The notes under the pieces were generated by a model. It made no database searches, was not told where the DNA came from, and worked only from the letters and a program-made list of their open reading frames with translations. The position numbers and the translations under genes are program-made. Of a stretch of 51,226 nucleotides of DNA, positions 23,322-32,294 are shown in pieces. The stretch's first letter is position 1. Every line of letters begins with the position of its first letter. The stretch is from Bacillota bacterium (GTDB lineage: Bacteria > Bacillota > Clostridia > Lachnospirales > Cellulosilyticaceae): the NCBI GenBank assembly GCA_023393125.1, contig JAEWMQ010000111.1:1-51226 (forward strand), written 5' to 3'.

Positions 23322-24665
23322 TTAGTTATCTTTTTTTCTAATCGATATACTCATTCCTGAAGACATTTCACTGTCTCCTCCTTGATCTACTTTCTCTAAC
23401 GTTTTAAGCAGTTGACCATTTGCGATATCTTCTGGATTCACATCATTAATCATTACCAGTGCATCGTTCGTGTCAGAAAATAATCCGTAGCCCATAAACT
23501 TATAACCTTCTTCTTTTAGGATAGCATAAGACTCTTTTAATATTCCTTCCAGATTTTTAGGAGATGTATCGGTTAGTTCTACTCTAATAGCAATAAACAT
23601 ATTAGATGTTAATTCCTTATTAAAAGGCATATCCAATACAATACTTTCCTCTAATGATTCTCTTTCACTTTTCTCCAATCTTTCAGGATCTACAAAGTTT
23701 ACCATGGCAGTATTGTTCTCTAACTGGGGTATCTTCGATAAAAGCGAAATGACTTCTTTGGCACAGGTTTCTTCTAGCCTACGTTTTGTATTAAATTTTC
23801 CTTGTACATAGCTTTCATATTCATCATATTTTATTCTTCCTTTTCTATACTCTATAGTAAAATGAGTATCTATGCTGTTTTTTGAACTTACACTTACGCC
23901 ATAGGTCTTAAATTTAAAATTATAACTGGCCTTTCCAATCTCTAAATCTAGCTCTGGATATTTCTCAGCTACATACGCCTTCACCGTATGAGTAGCCAAA
24001 GCAGCTGAGATAGGATTGCCCAGTAAATCATTGGCTCCCCATAAAACTACCCACATAAGTAAAATCCCCAATATCCCTGCAATACCTCTCTTTATCCATG
24101 GCATTTTTTGCTTAGCCTCCCTTCCAAAAACATATCCCAATAAAGCACCAATGGCCGTACCTATTCCTACTAAAATAGTATAAATAATACTTAGAAACAG
24201 GGGCATAATAAGTACTTCTGGTATGCGACCCAACCACTCTATATCCTCTAAAATGCTTTGAATCATAATCCCTAAATAAGATAATATAAAGACTCCTACT
24301 GGTACCCAATAGTATTTCTTTCTTAGTAAAACATACCCTACTATCCCTACACACGGCATAATAAGTACATTATAAAACATGCCTTGAGAGTTAGATAAAT
24401 AAATACCTAACAAGCCACCTATAATTAATATAGTAAGACCAACGGAAACCATTTTCTTTTTTATATCCCCAATAACCTTTTGGTCATCTACTTTATAATC
24501 CTTATTGACCTCTTCACTACTAAATAATGCTTTGCAGCTCTCACAGTTGTCTATATGTTTAGCAACTAACATCTCACTATCATTACTGGCTACGTTGTCT
24601 TTTACTAGTGGCATTAAATCTAAACAGACATCACAGCTAATGTCTACATCTTCTATTTTTTTCAT
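23322..24665 (-). CDS. Zinc-finger anti-sigma factor, multi-pass membrane protein
   Basis: 447 residues. The N-terminus (~1-50) is an anti-sigma zinc-finger: DISCDVCLDLMPLVKDN then HIDNCESCKALF, giving the HxxxCxxC motif. About six membrane segments follow between ~75 and 215, then a ~230-residue external C-terminal domain ending in KLMKT-like repeats of strand and helix (TFEK/SMSISIRKKDN region). ATG 24665 overlaps the sigma-factor stop by 4 nt and has GGAGGG upstream, so it is translationally coupled to its cognate sigma. The large external domain may sense an envelope signal (inference). Confidence 0.82.
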   Translation of the reverse strand: MKKIEDVDISCDVCLDLMPLVKDNVASNDSEMLVAKHIDNCESCKALFSSEEVNKDYKVDDQKVIGDIKKKMVSVGLTILIIGGLLGIYLSNSQGMFYNVLIMPCVGIVGYVLLRKKYYWVPVGVFILSYLGIMIQSILEDIEWLGRIPEVLIMPLFLSIIYTILVGIGTAIGALLGYVFGREAKQKMPWIKRGIAGILGILLMWVVLWGANDLLGNPISAALATHTVKAYVAEKYPELDLEIGKASYNFKFKTYGVSVSSKNSIDTHFTIEYRKGRIKYDEYESYVQGKFNTKRRLEETCAKEVISLLSKIPQLENNTAMVNFVDPERLEKSERESLEESIVLDMPFNKELTSNMFIAIRVELTDTSPKNLEGILKESYAILKEEGYKFMGYGLFSDTNDALVMINDVNPEDIANGQLLKTLEKVDQGGDSEMSSGMSISIRKKDN

Positions 24666-25150
24666 CCAAGTCCCTCCTCTAATAATTTCTCCCTTAGCCA
24701 TCGTTTAGTTCTAAACTCTATTACTCTTGCTGAGCTTTCTGATATATCTAGCGCCTTACCTATTTCAGCAAATGCATATCCTTCTGCTCTCATATAAATA
24801 ATTTGCTTTGTCCGCTCATCTTTTTCCCCTAAAAGTTCATTAATCCTCTTTATGATTTCCTTATCTATCAAAGCTTGCTCTATTCCATCTGTTACATAAA
24901 TCTCAAACAATGTGCTGCTATTTATAGACTTATCTTTTCCTCTTAGTTGTTGTAACCATACATTCCTTGCGATTCCAAATAGCCACGTCTTTATAGAGGC
25001 ATCACCTCTATATGTGCCTATCTTTCTAATGGCAATCACAAATATCTCAGAAAGTAAATCCTCCGAAAGAGATGGATTATGTGTTAAACTTACTAAATAT
25101 CTAAAAACATCTTCCTTGTACATTTGATATAGCTGTTCTATCTCTAACAC
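24662..25150 (-). CDS. ECF-type RNA polymerase sigma factor
   Basis: 162 residues. Region 2 reads MYKEDVFRYLVSLTHNPSLSEDLLSEIFVIAIRKIGTYRGDASIKTWLFGIARN, and region 4 QIIYMRAEGYAFAEIGKALDISESSARVIEFRTKRWLREKL. Length and layout are typical of the SigW/RpoE-like extracytoplasmic-function group. It is followed directly by its zinc-finger anti-sigma gene. Confidence 0.93.
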   Translation of the reverse strand: MLEIEQLYQMYKEDVFRYLVSLTHNPSLSEDLLSEIFVIAIRKIGTYRGDASIKTWLFGIARNVWLQQLRGKDKSINSSTLFEIYVTDGIEQALIDKEIIKRINELLGEKDERTKQIIYMRAEGYAFAEIGKALDISESSARVIEFRTKRWLREKLLEEGLG

Positions 25151-25208
25151 TTAACCCCTCCTCTCTCTTTATAAGTCACACTTTTAAAGAATTCGTTACA
25201 ATAAAAAT

Positions 25209-25245
25209 AAAAAATAAGTAACTTGTTTCCAAGCTCTTATTTTTT
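25209..25245 (-). terminator. Terminator of the BlaI-controlled operon
   Basis: AAAAAATAAG (25209-25218) pairs with CTTATTTTTT (25236-25245), with an inner CTTG/CAAG helix. It follows the stop of the M56-LCP gene. Confidence 0.7.
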
Positions 25246-25251
25246 ATAGGA

Positions 25252-27123
25252 TTACTTATTTAAAATAGTTCGGTTCTTATCTATATCTGGATAGAAATAA
25301 CTTCTACCTTCTTTCGCATTGACTTCTCCAGCTATGGTATAAAATTGTATGTCCTCCATATTTACACTCGTTACTAGATTTATGTAATTAATCATATCCT
25401 TCATTTGGCTATTAGTCTTTACCCCTTTTAAGATGTCTATTGCACTACTAATAATAGTACCCATGTCCCTCTCCTCTCGTATCTTGCTTAAGAAGGCATT
25501 CATTACGTATTGTTGCATTTGGATACGTCCAATATCACCACTTGTATAGCCCTTTCTATATCGTAACACCCCTAATACATCATTTCCATTTAGGTTTTGA
25601 AGTCCTGCTTTAATATTAATACTGAGTCCTTGAGAACTGTCCCTATAGTACATATCTTGAGGGATATCTAGTTCTAATCCTCCTATACTATCAACTGCTT
25701 TTTCCACTGCTGCAAAGTCAATAATCATATAGTTTGAAATCTGAATATTTAACATTTCTTCTATTTCTTTTACAGCTAACTCTTCTATGTATTGTCCCTG
25801 GCTGTAGGCATACATCTCTCCTATTTTACTTACAGAAACAGATTCTAGCTTTAGTAAGTTACTTTGATCTTCATCCCACTCAATCTTTGTATCCCTAGGA
25901 ATAGAAACAATTTTTACTGCATCTTGATTTTCATTAAAATTCACTACAAAAATAGTATCTGTTCGCATACCATCCGCATCAACACCAAATACTGCAATAT
26001 TATATGCTCCCTGCAACGTAGTAGCTCCATTATCACTTATATCACTTTGCTTAGCACTGGGTGTTATACCTTCATCCTTCTTCGGTATAGCATTAGTTAA
26101 ACAAACTAAAATAACCCCTATTAAAACAAGTCCTCCTACAATAGAAGCTCCTAGCTTGTGCTTTTTAAACATTGCAATTTCTAAAACTCTCTCTTTAATA
26201 TGCTTAGGGTCTTCTCCCATTCCTTGAACTAAATATTGCCGGCTTTTAGGTGTAAGAACTATGTTTAACAGCGTATTCGCATACTGCTTTCTATTAATTC
26301 CTAAAGCCATTACTCTTTCATCACAAGCTATCTCCATATCTTCTTTCATTAATTTCATCGCCATCCATGATAAAGGATTAAACCAATGAAATGCTACTGC
26401 TAGGATTTGAAGATACGTTACCTTGTTATCTCTATACTTAAAGTGAAGTAATTCATGATATAGCATCATTTCTATTTCTTCTAAACTAGATTCCTCAGGT
26501 ATACAAATGATTGGTTTAAAAAAGCCAAAGATCATTGGACATTTTCCTTTAACCATACTAATATCGGTATGAATATGTGCTTTTTCTTTAATCTGCTGCA
26601 CACATATAAGAATTTTTTCATCCGTTATCTTTTCTGCACCCTTTATTACTTTCCTTAATCTACAATAACCATATCCAAAATAGCCAATTACTCCTATACT
26701 CCCTAATAGCCATATGATTATCAGTATTAAACTTACTTTTTCTCCAAGTATATTGTTCCTTTGCAAACTATTGTTATTGAATGTACCTACTTCTACTTTC
26801 GCATCTTGCACAGGTGCTTCATTTTCTACTACGTTTTCAGGGCTGAATTCCGCTTGTACTCGCTCCTCCTCTTGCAAATTAAAGTCATTTTGTGCATTTA
26901 TCCTAGCACTAGTACTTGATATACTCGTACCTAATAAATTAAAAATACTTATTTTACTACTTGGCAGTACTGGTACAATTAGTCTAATTAAAACTACAAC
27001 CCATAAGCCATAGATAAAACCTCTTTGTATTTTCCCCTTAAGTAATAACCGTAATAGCAATATAATCCCAATAGTACCACTAGCCATTAAGCTCCAATTT
27101 AAAATCTCCCCTATAGCATTCAT
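25252..27123 (-). CDS. BlaR1-type M56 metalloprotease fused to an LCP (LytR-CpsA-Psr) domain
   Basis: 623 residues. The N-terminal ~330 residues are a BlaR1/MecR1-type membrane protease: membrane segments at ~10-27, 36-53 and 133-150, zinc motif YHELLHFKYRD near 221, the distal glutamate in MEIACDERVMALG, and a fourth membrane segment near 330-350. Instead of a penicillin-binding sensor it carries an external LCP domain from ~370: NIAVFGVDADGMRTDTIFVVNF, SIPRDTKI, AVDSIGGLELDIPQDM, LRYRKGYTSGDIGRIQMQQ. LCP enzymes attach glycopolymers to peptidoglycan. The key arginines and aspartates look present, so it may be enzyme or sensor. It is adjacent to blaI, whose repressor it probably controls by proteolysis (inference). 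Confidence 0.88.
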   Translation of the reverse strand: MNAIGEILNWSLMASGTIGIILLLRLLLKGKIQRGFIYGLWVVVLIRLIVPVLPSSKISIFNLLGTSISSTSARINAQNDFNLQEEERVQAEFSPENVVENEAPVQDAKVEVGTFNNNSLQRNNILGEKVSLILIIIWLLGSIGVIGYFGYGYCRLRKVIKGAEKITDEKILICVQQIKEKAHIHTDISMVKGKCPMIFGFFKPIICIPEESSLEEIEMMLYHELLHFKYRDNKVTYLQILAVAFHWFNPLSWMAMKLMKEDMEIACDERVMALGINRKQYANTLLNIVLTPKSRQYLVQGMGEDPKHIKERVLEIAMFKKHKLGASIVGGLVLIGVILVCLTNAIPKKDEGITPSAKQSDISDNGATTLQGAYNIAVFGVDADGMRTDTIFVVNFNENQDAVKIVSIPRDTKIEWDEDQSNLLKLESVSVSKIGEMYAYSQGQYIEELAVKEIEEMLNIQISNYMIIDFAAVEKAVDSIGGLELDIPQDMYYRDSSQGLSINIKAGLQNLNGNDVLGVLRYRKGYTSGDIGRIQMQQYVMNAFLSKIREERDMGTIISSAIDILKGVKTNSQMKDMINYINLVTSVNMEDIQFYTIAGEVNAKEGRSYFYPDIDKNRTILNK

Positions 27124-27124
27124 G

Positions 27125-27496
27125 TTATTCCTCCTCGATTTTATCTATGAGCCTGCGTAATTCCTCTTGTTCTTTGTCTGTTAACTTACCTCTTTTAGCA
27201 AAAGCAGTAACTAACATCCCCATGGACCCGTCAAATACTGTATCAATTAAATTCTTAGCTTCTTTTATTTGACACGCTTCTTTCTGAACCAAGGGATAAT
27301 ACTTAAAAGTACTAGTCGTTTTATCTGCATCAATAAACCCTTTCTCCATTAATCTCACAATCAGTGTACGTACTGTGGTATTAGACCACGCTTTTTCTTT
27401 TTTTAATTCCTCTATAATTTCTTTTAAACTTAATGGGGACAGTTCCCATAAGACATGCATGATCTTCCATTCTGCTTCTGTAATATTTTTTTCCAT
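27125..27496 (-). CDS. blaI: BlaI/MecI-family repressor
   Basis: 123 residues. The winged helix ITEAEWKIMHVLWELSPLSLKEIIEELKKEKAWSNTTVRTLIVRLMEKGFI is a textbook BlaI domain, followed by the C-terminal dimerisation helix. ATG 27496 has GGAGG 5 nt upstream; another in-frame ATG (27508) overlaps the upstream stop as TAATG, so coupled initiation there is also possible. BlaI repressors are cut by BlaR1-type proteases (established), and the M56-LCP protein starts right after its stop codon. A strong operator lies upstream. Confidence 0.92.
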   Translation of the reverse strand: MEKNITEAEWKIMHVLWELSPLSLKEIIEELKKEKAWSNTTVRTLIVRLMEKGFIDADKTTSTFKYYPLVQKEACQIKEAKNLIDTVFDGSMGMLVTAFAKRGKLTDKEQEELRRLIDKIEEE

Positions 27497-27507
27497 CTTA
27501 ACCTCCA

Positions 27508-27746
27508 TTACTTTGTCTCCTCTAAATTTTCATAAAGTACTTGATTCATAAAATCATCTATACCTTGTTCTTCTATTATGTAATACCATATCCCATCTAT
27601 CTTTTCAGACTCACCTGGTAGTGTATAAAACTTTATGTTTTCTACTTGTAAGCCTTGAGCATACTCTAAATAACACATCGTCTCTTCTAACTTAACATAG
27701 TCTTTAGAAATAACTTCTTTAATTTTTTAGACTGCAGCTTATTCAC
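27508..27746 (-). pseudogene. Frameshifted remnant of a small LCP-like gene
   Basis: AAAGGAGG is followed 7 nt later by GTG 27746, which reads MNKLQSKKLKKLFLKTMLS and stops. In the -1 frame the sequence continues as KEVISKDYVKLEETMCYLEY, then VENIKFYTLPGE, to a TAA (27510-27508) overlapping the first blaI ATG. That part resembles the C-terminal end of the neighbouring LCP domain (NMEDIQFYTIAGE). The shift falls at a run of six A (27728-27723 on the minus strand). Either one A was lost from a truncated LCP gene, or the ribosome slips here. Confidence 0.6.
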
Positions 27747-27773
27747 CTTCTATCCTCCTTTATCTAATGACAC

Positions 27774-27828
27774 CAATTCTAAACTACAGTTGTAGTTGTT
27801 TATAGACTACAACTGTAGTTTAGAATTG
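27774..27828. promoter_or_regulatory. BlaI operator, 23-bp inverted repeat with two boxes
   Basis: Perfect 23-bp arms (27774-27796 and 27806-27828) surround a 9-nt centre. Each arm contains a smaller palindrome, ACTACAGTTGTAGT and ACTACAACTGTAGT, which fits the TACAnnTGTA core of BlaI/MecI operators. On the minus strand a TTGACA -35 box (27832-27827) overlaps the right end, so bound repressor would block the promoter of the blaI operon. Confidence 0.8.
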
Positions 27829-27995
27829 TCAATACTATTCTAATATTTATTTATCACTACATAAGATATTATTGGGGACATAATTGAAAAAAAGAATATA
27901 GAGTGTTAGAATGCAGTTAGTAATAACTAATCAAAAGGATGAAGCAATTGCAATGAACATATATGAATTTGATATTCGATAGGGGAGGTATTAGC

Positions 27996-28649
27996 ATGGA
28001 TTTTACTTTTGGAATTTTAGGTATCATTGGAGGAATTGTTTGTGCATGTGGGGATCTACTTTTAGATTTAAAAGGTAAAAACAACAAAATATTAGGAAAG
28101 CATGAAATTATTAATAGCAACTGGGAAGAAATGAAAATTTGGAGATTTAAACTTTCTATTTTACTAGTTATGGTAGGTGTACCTTTATATTTTTTAGGCT
28201 TAACTTCTATGGCAAGTCAGCTATCAATAAGGAATTCTTCATTTGGCCTAACCTTTTGGATTATAAGTATGATCGGAAGTATTGGTGGATTTTTTATTCA
28301 TGTTTTCATTTGTCTACTCCCAATAATCTATAAAACAATGCAATCTACCAGTGAATTTCCGGTAATTGAAAAAGTAATTAACACAATCTACGATGCAATA
28401 AAAATACCGTTTCTTGCTATGTATATTTTTCTTGTAGGAATTACCTCTTTGATGATAATGTGTGCAATTATTATGGGCTATTTATCTCTATCACCCTTTG
28501 CAATTTTATTAACACCATTAAGCCTTTTAATCATTGGTGTTACTTTACGACGTATTAAATATGATTGGTTTTATGACTTACCCGGCATTATTATGCCAAG
28601 CATTGGATTAAGTATGATAGGGCTTATGTCAGTATTGAACATGGTCTAA
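27996..28649 (+). CDS. Hypothetical six-helix membrane protein
   Basis: 217 residues with about six or seven membrane segments: FGILGIIGGIVCACGDLLL, LSILLVMVGVPLYFLGL, GLTFWIISMIGSIGGFFIHVFICL, FLAMYIFLVGITSLMIMCAII, FAILLTPLSLLIIGV, LPGIIMPSIGLSMIGLMSVL. ATG 27996 follows GGGGAGG; an upstream in-frame ATG at 27963 lacks one. GDLLLDLKG near residue 18 is the only charged intramembrane stretch. I associate this with the DUF6796 type, function unknown. It is divergent from the blaI operator, which might affect it. Confidence 0.75.
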   Translation: MDFTFGILGIIGGIVCACGDLLLDLKGKNNKILGKHEIINSNWEEMKIWRFKLSILLVMVGVPLYFLGLTSMASQLSIRNSSFGLTFWIISMIGSIGGFFIHVFICLLPIIYKTMQSTSEFPVIEKVINTIYDAIKIPFLAMYIFLVGITSLMIMCAIIMGYLSLSPFAILLTPLSLLIIGVTLRRIKYDWFYDLPGIIMPSIGLSMIGLMSVLNMV

Positions 28650-28655
28650 CATCAC

Positions 28656-28703
28656 AAGAAGAGGCGATATGCACCCCTCTACGAGTACATATTGCCTCTT
28701 CTT
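28656..28703. terminator. Bidirectional terminator-like hairpin
   Basis: AAGAAGAGGCGATATG (28656-28671) pairs with 28688-28703, with one G-U, around a 16-nt loop. It separates converging genes. The T-tract is short, so termination is probable rather than certain. Confidence 0.6.
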
Positions 28704-28736
28704 ATGATCAAGCATTTTAGTTTTCATTATCTACAC

Positions 28737-29078
28737 TTATAAGCTAGCAAATATACTTTGTACTAATATCATATAAAGAACCGTCCCTCCACCAATACTA
28801 AGGAGCGTATTTCTCTTCCATAGATGTAGTAGAACTGTTCCAGCAACTCCAATTAATTCAGGTAATCCAAATGGCATTGTCGTAAGCGAAATGCCTTTTA
28901 AACAATAGACTACTAATAAGCCAATAACAGCATAAGGAAGTACCTTACCTAAATAGGCAATATAATCAGGCACCTCTTTATGGTCTGGAAACAAAATAAA
29001 GGGCAAGAATCTAGTAGTCATGGTTCCTAAAGCCACACAGCCAATAATGATTAACGTTTGTATGGGTGTTAAATACAT
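28737..29078 (-). CDS. azlD: AzlD-family branched-chain amino acid exporter subunit
   Basis: 113 residues with four hydrophobic segments and the family start YLTPIQTLIIIGCVALGTMTTRFLPFILF. AzlD is the small partner of AzlC; together they export branched-chain amino acids and analogues such as azaleucine (family knowledge). It overlaps the azlC end by 10 nt. Confidence 0.9.
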   Translation of the reverse strand: MYLTPIQTLIIIGCVALGTMTTRFLPFILFPDHKEVPDYIAYLGKVLPYAVIGLLVVYCLKGISLTTMPFGLPELIGVAGTVLLHLWKRNTLLSIGGGTVLYMILVQSIFASL

Positions 29079-29785
29079 ATCTGCTCATCCCCCTCTATCT
29101 TCGGCTCTAATTTTCCTCTTAGTAAAGTTAAACTAGCTAAAATAAGAATCATGGCTGGAATAATAAAATCACTTGGGCCAAATATGACTAAGCTTACAGT
29201 AGCAGTGCCTATCCCTAATAGGGCAGGAACCCTATTTTTCTTTTCTTTCCATTGATCCAGAAAAATAACTACAAATAATGCTGTTAATGAAAAATCTAAT
29301 CCTTCTGTATTAAACGTAATAAAGTTCCCCAATAATCCACCTAATACTGACCCTACTGCCCAATAACTGTAGTTTAGAAATGAAATAAAAAAGTAAAACC
29401 ATCCCTTATCTACATTCTCAGGAACCTCCGCGCTATAATTAACTGAAAAGGTCTCATCACACATCATAAAAATAAGAAAAGGTTTTAATTTTCCTACTCC
29501 TCTATATTTCTTAAGCATTGATAAGCCATAAAACAAATGCCTTGCATTAACTAGCAAAGTTAATATAAGCGTTTGTACTGGAGCAAACGCACTTGTTAAT
29601 AATGTAATTGCTACAAATTGCATGCTTCCGCAAAAAGCTATAGTACTCATCAAAAATGACCACATCGCTCCATAACCTTTGCTAGCCATAAGTACTCCAT
29701 AAGCTATTCCTAAAAACATAAATCCTGTTAAAACCGGAATAGTATGTGGAAGGGCCGCTTTTAAGGCATTTTTCTTTGTATTCAT
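29069..29785 (-). CDS. azlC: AzlC-family branched-chain amino acid exporter
   Basis: 238 residues with about eight hydrophobic segments and the signature ALPHTIPVLTGFMFLGIAYGVLMASKGYGAMWSFLMSTIAFCGSMQFVAI. ATG 29785 is chosen because AAGGGGGAA lies just upstream; the 13 extra residues from 29824 lack a ribosome-binding site. Forms the exporter with AzlD. No Lrp- or AzlB-type regulator is adjacent. Confidence 0.92.
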   Translation of the reverse strand: MNTKKNALKAALPHTIPVLTGFMFLGIAYGVLMASKGYGAMWSFLMSTIAFCGSMQFVAITLLTSAFAPVQTLILTLLVNARHLFYGLSMLKKYRGVGKLKPFLIFMMCDETFSVNYSAEVPENVDKGWFYFFISFLNYSYWAVGSVLGGLLGNFITFNTEGLDFSLTALFVVIFLDQWKEKKNRVPALLGIGTATVSLVIFGPSDFIIPAMILILASLTLLRGKLEPKIEGDEQICI

Positions 29786-29881
29786 TTTTTTCCCCCTTAA
29801 TTTCATTATATATCTATGTTCCATTACTATCTTCTTGTTATGTCACTATCTTTTATCATATTACTTATAATTACAAATTGC

Positions 29882-29925
29882 AAAAAATAATAGCCACCCT
29901 TATTAGCAGTAGGCTATTATTTTTT
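29882..29925. terminator. Bidirectional terminator
   Basis: AAAAAATAATAGCC (29882-29895) pairs perfectly with GGCTATTATTTTTT (29912-29925). It serves helD, which ends at 29939 on the minus strand. Confidence 0.85.
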
Positions 29926-29938
29926 AACTACCTATCAT

Positions 29939-32155
29939 CTACATATTTAAAAAGTGGCTCAGTTTTCCTGTATGACACAATGCTAATCTGTGAAGTGCTC
30001 TAGTACAAGCAATATAAAGAAGTTGTTTATCCTCTGGCTCATCATAATTCTTCTCACTCACTTCATAAACAATTACTGCATCATATTCTAAACCTTTTGC
30101 CATATAAACTGGCATAATGTGAATACCTTTTTGGTAACCTTCTTCTTCCGGATTTAATTGGTGAATATCTAATCTTCTAGATAGCTTACTATACACATGA
30201 TTAACCTGTCTTTGAGATTTACAGATGATCGCAATCGTTTCATATCCTTCTTTTTCATAAGTCTTAATCTTATCTTCCATCCATTCTAACTCTTGAGCTT
30301 CATTTTCATGCTCTGCAATAATAGGTACTTCATCATGTCTTTCAAAAGCAATAGCACCTACCTCTCCTTCTCTTAACTTAGAGGTAAACAAACTAATTTC
30401 ATAAGATGAACGATAGCTTTTAGTAAGGCTTAACTTTAATGCGTTTTTAGGTTCTAGGCATCTAACAACCTCATCATATAAATCTTCTGTCTCTGATTTT
30501 TCAATAGTTTGGCCGATATCTCCTAAGATTGTATATTGTGCCCCCTTAAAGATTTCTGCTAAGACTTTATATTGTAATGGATAATAATCTTGAGCTTCAT
30601 CTATAAGTACTTGTTTAATCTGAGGATAAAGTCTTTCACTTTCTAACTTTAACTTCAAGTAAAGTAGTGCCATACCATCTTCATAAGTTACTAAATCTGC
30701 CCTTAAACTCTTTGCAGTAAAAGTGCGAATCGAGTCACTAGACTTAGGCAACTTTAACCCTGATGCGACGCGGTTAAATAGGCTTTCATCCTTAAATAAT
30801 TTCTCATATAATCTAAAACAATTAATTTTAGTAAAACTTCTTATTGTACCTAATGTTTGGTCTCTATAGCTATTTAACTTTTCATTAACCTTTTCATCTA
30901 TATCATAGCCGCCTTCACCTTTAAGCTTTTTAAAAAGTTCTTTTCGTTTTGCTTTTTCTAAATCTCTTAGCTTTTTCTCTAGCATATTTTGAATTCTGTC
31001 TAAACGTCTACCAACAGCCATATTAATAGGATTGTCTAAGAAATTCTTCTTAAGACTTTTAGCATCTGCAATAAGCTCTCCTGCATAATAAACATCTTTA
31101 AACTGAATCAGTTCTTTTTCATAAATATCAATTAAACGGTCTAACATGTCTGCAAATTGACTAGACCCTTTAAAACGAATGGTATTTCTAATCGCTTTTC
31201 TATGCTTACTCGTAATCATGTATTCTAATTGACCACTTCTAGAACGCATACGAATACTCTGTTTAAAGTATGCTTCAAAGAAATCCTCCATGGTACTATA
31301 CTTTACATTATCTTCTCCTAACTCTGGTAAAACAGTACTTACATATTCCCCAAATAAGTGGTTGGGAGAGATAATCATAATATTATCACTAGTAAGTCCC
31401 TCTGCCATACGTTCATATAGTAGAAAGGCAATTCGGTGCATAGCAATAGATGTCTTTCCACTTCCTGCTACCCCCTGAACAATGAGAACATCATTACCTT
31501 TATTTCTAATAATCATATCTTGTTCTTTTTGAATGGTCTCAACAATGTTTTTCATATAGGTCGAAGCATTGTTCCCTAAAGCTTCCTTTAACATATCATC
31601 TGTAATGGTTAATGAACAATCAAAGAAATAATTAAGCTTTCCTTTTTCAATCTCGTATTGTCTCTTTAAACTTACTTCTCCATGAATCTCTCCACAAGGT
31701 GCCTCATAGCTAGCAGTTCCTAACTCATTACGATAAAACATACTTGCAATAGGTGCTCTCCAGTCATAAACCATTACATCATAGTTATCATCATTCATAA
31801 CGTTTTGATAACCAATATATACAGCTTCTGTACTTTCCCCTTCTTCTGTAAAATCAAAACGTCCAAAGTAAGGTTTATCTAACACTCGTTTATATTTTTC
31901 TAACTTACCTAGTTTATGTTCATATTGAGAGGTTTCTATTCTCTCCATAGTATGATACTGAGTAAGCTCAATATTTCTATCATAATCATCAGCAGCTGGT
32001 ACTCCCCCTGCCCACATCTCTCTTCTTAGGGCTATAAGGTTCCTCTTTTGCTCATCAACTGCATCTCCCCCTAATGAGATCTGCTCCTTAAGAAACTCTG
32101 TTACTTTATCTAAGTAAGCTTGCTCTGCTTTTAATACTATTTCATAATCACTCAC
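29939..32155 (-). CDS. helD: HelD-like UvrD-family helicase, RNA polymerase recycling factor
   Basis: 738 residues. An N-terminal coiled coil (~1-70) precedes a superfamily-1 ATPase with Walker A QGVAGSGKTSIAMHR near 230, a long helical insertion (~380-470, EKKLRDLEKAKRKELFKKL), Walker B VLIDEAQDYYPLQY near 540, GDIGQTI, SYRSS and a C-terminal MPVYMAKGLEYDAVIVYEV. HelD pulls stalled RNA polymerase off DNA and nucleic acid in Gram-positive bacteria and can confer rifamycin resistance in some (family knowledge). Length and domain order match. Monocistronic. Confidence 0.92.
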   Translation of the reverse strand: MSDYEIVLKAEQAYLDKVTEFLKEQISLGGDAVDEQKRNLIALRREMWAGGVPAADDYDRNIELTQYHTMERIETSQYEHKLGKLEKYKRVLDKPYFGRFDFTEEGESTEAVYIGYQNVMNDDNYDVMVYDWRAPIASMFYRNELGTASYEAPCGEIHGEVSLKRQYEIEKGKLNYFFDCSLTITDDMLKEALGNNASTYMKNIVETIQKEQDMIIRNKGNDVLIVQGVAGSGKTSIAMHRIAFLLYERMAEGLTSDNIMIISPNHLFGEYVSTVLPELGEDNVKYSTMEDFFEAYFKQSIRMRSRSGQLEYMITSKHRKAIRNTIRFKGSSQFADMLDRLIDIYEKELIQFKDVYYAGELIADAKSLKKNFLDNPINMAVGRRLDRIQNMLEKKLRDLEKAKRKELFKKLKGEGGYDIDEKVNEKLNSYRDQTLGTIRSFTKINCFRLYEKLFKDESLFNRVASGLKLPKSSDSIRTFTAKSLRADLVTYEDGMALLYLKLKLESERLYPQIKQVLIDEAQDYYPLQYKVLAEIFKGAQYTILGDIGQTIEKSETEDLYDEVVRCLEPKNALKLSLTKSYRSSYEISLFTSKLREGEVGAIAFERHDEVPIIAEHENEAQELEWMEDKIKTYEKEGYETIAIICKSQRQVNHVYSKLSRRLDIHQLNPEEEGYQKGIHIMPVYMAKGLEYDAVIVYEVSEKNYDEPEDKQLLYIACTRALHRLALCHTGKLSHFLNM

Positions 32156-32294
32156 TACTCTTCCTCCACTTCTATCTGTTTATGATAGCATTTATGGAGC
32201 TTACTGACTAGCTGTAGAATTTAGCAAGTAATCTATGCTTATAGTTTTACTCTGCTTATTCTATTTAGGCTAACTTGATATTATTTCACTACAC

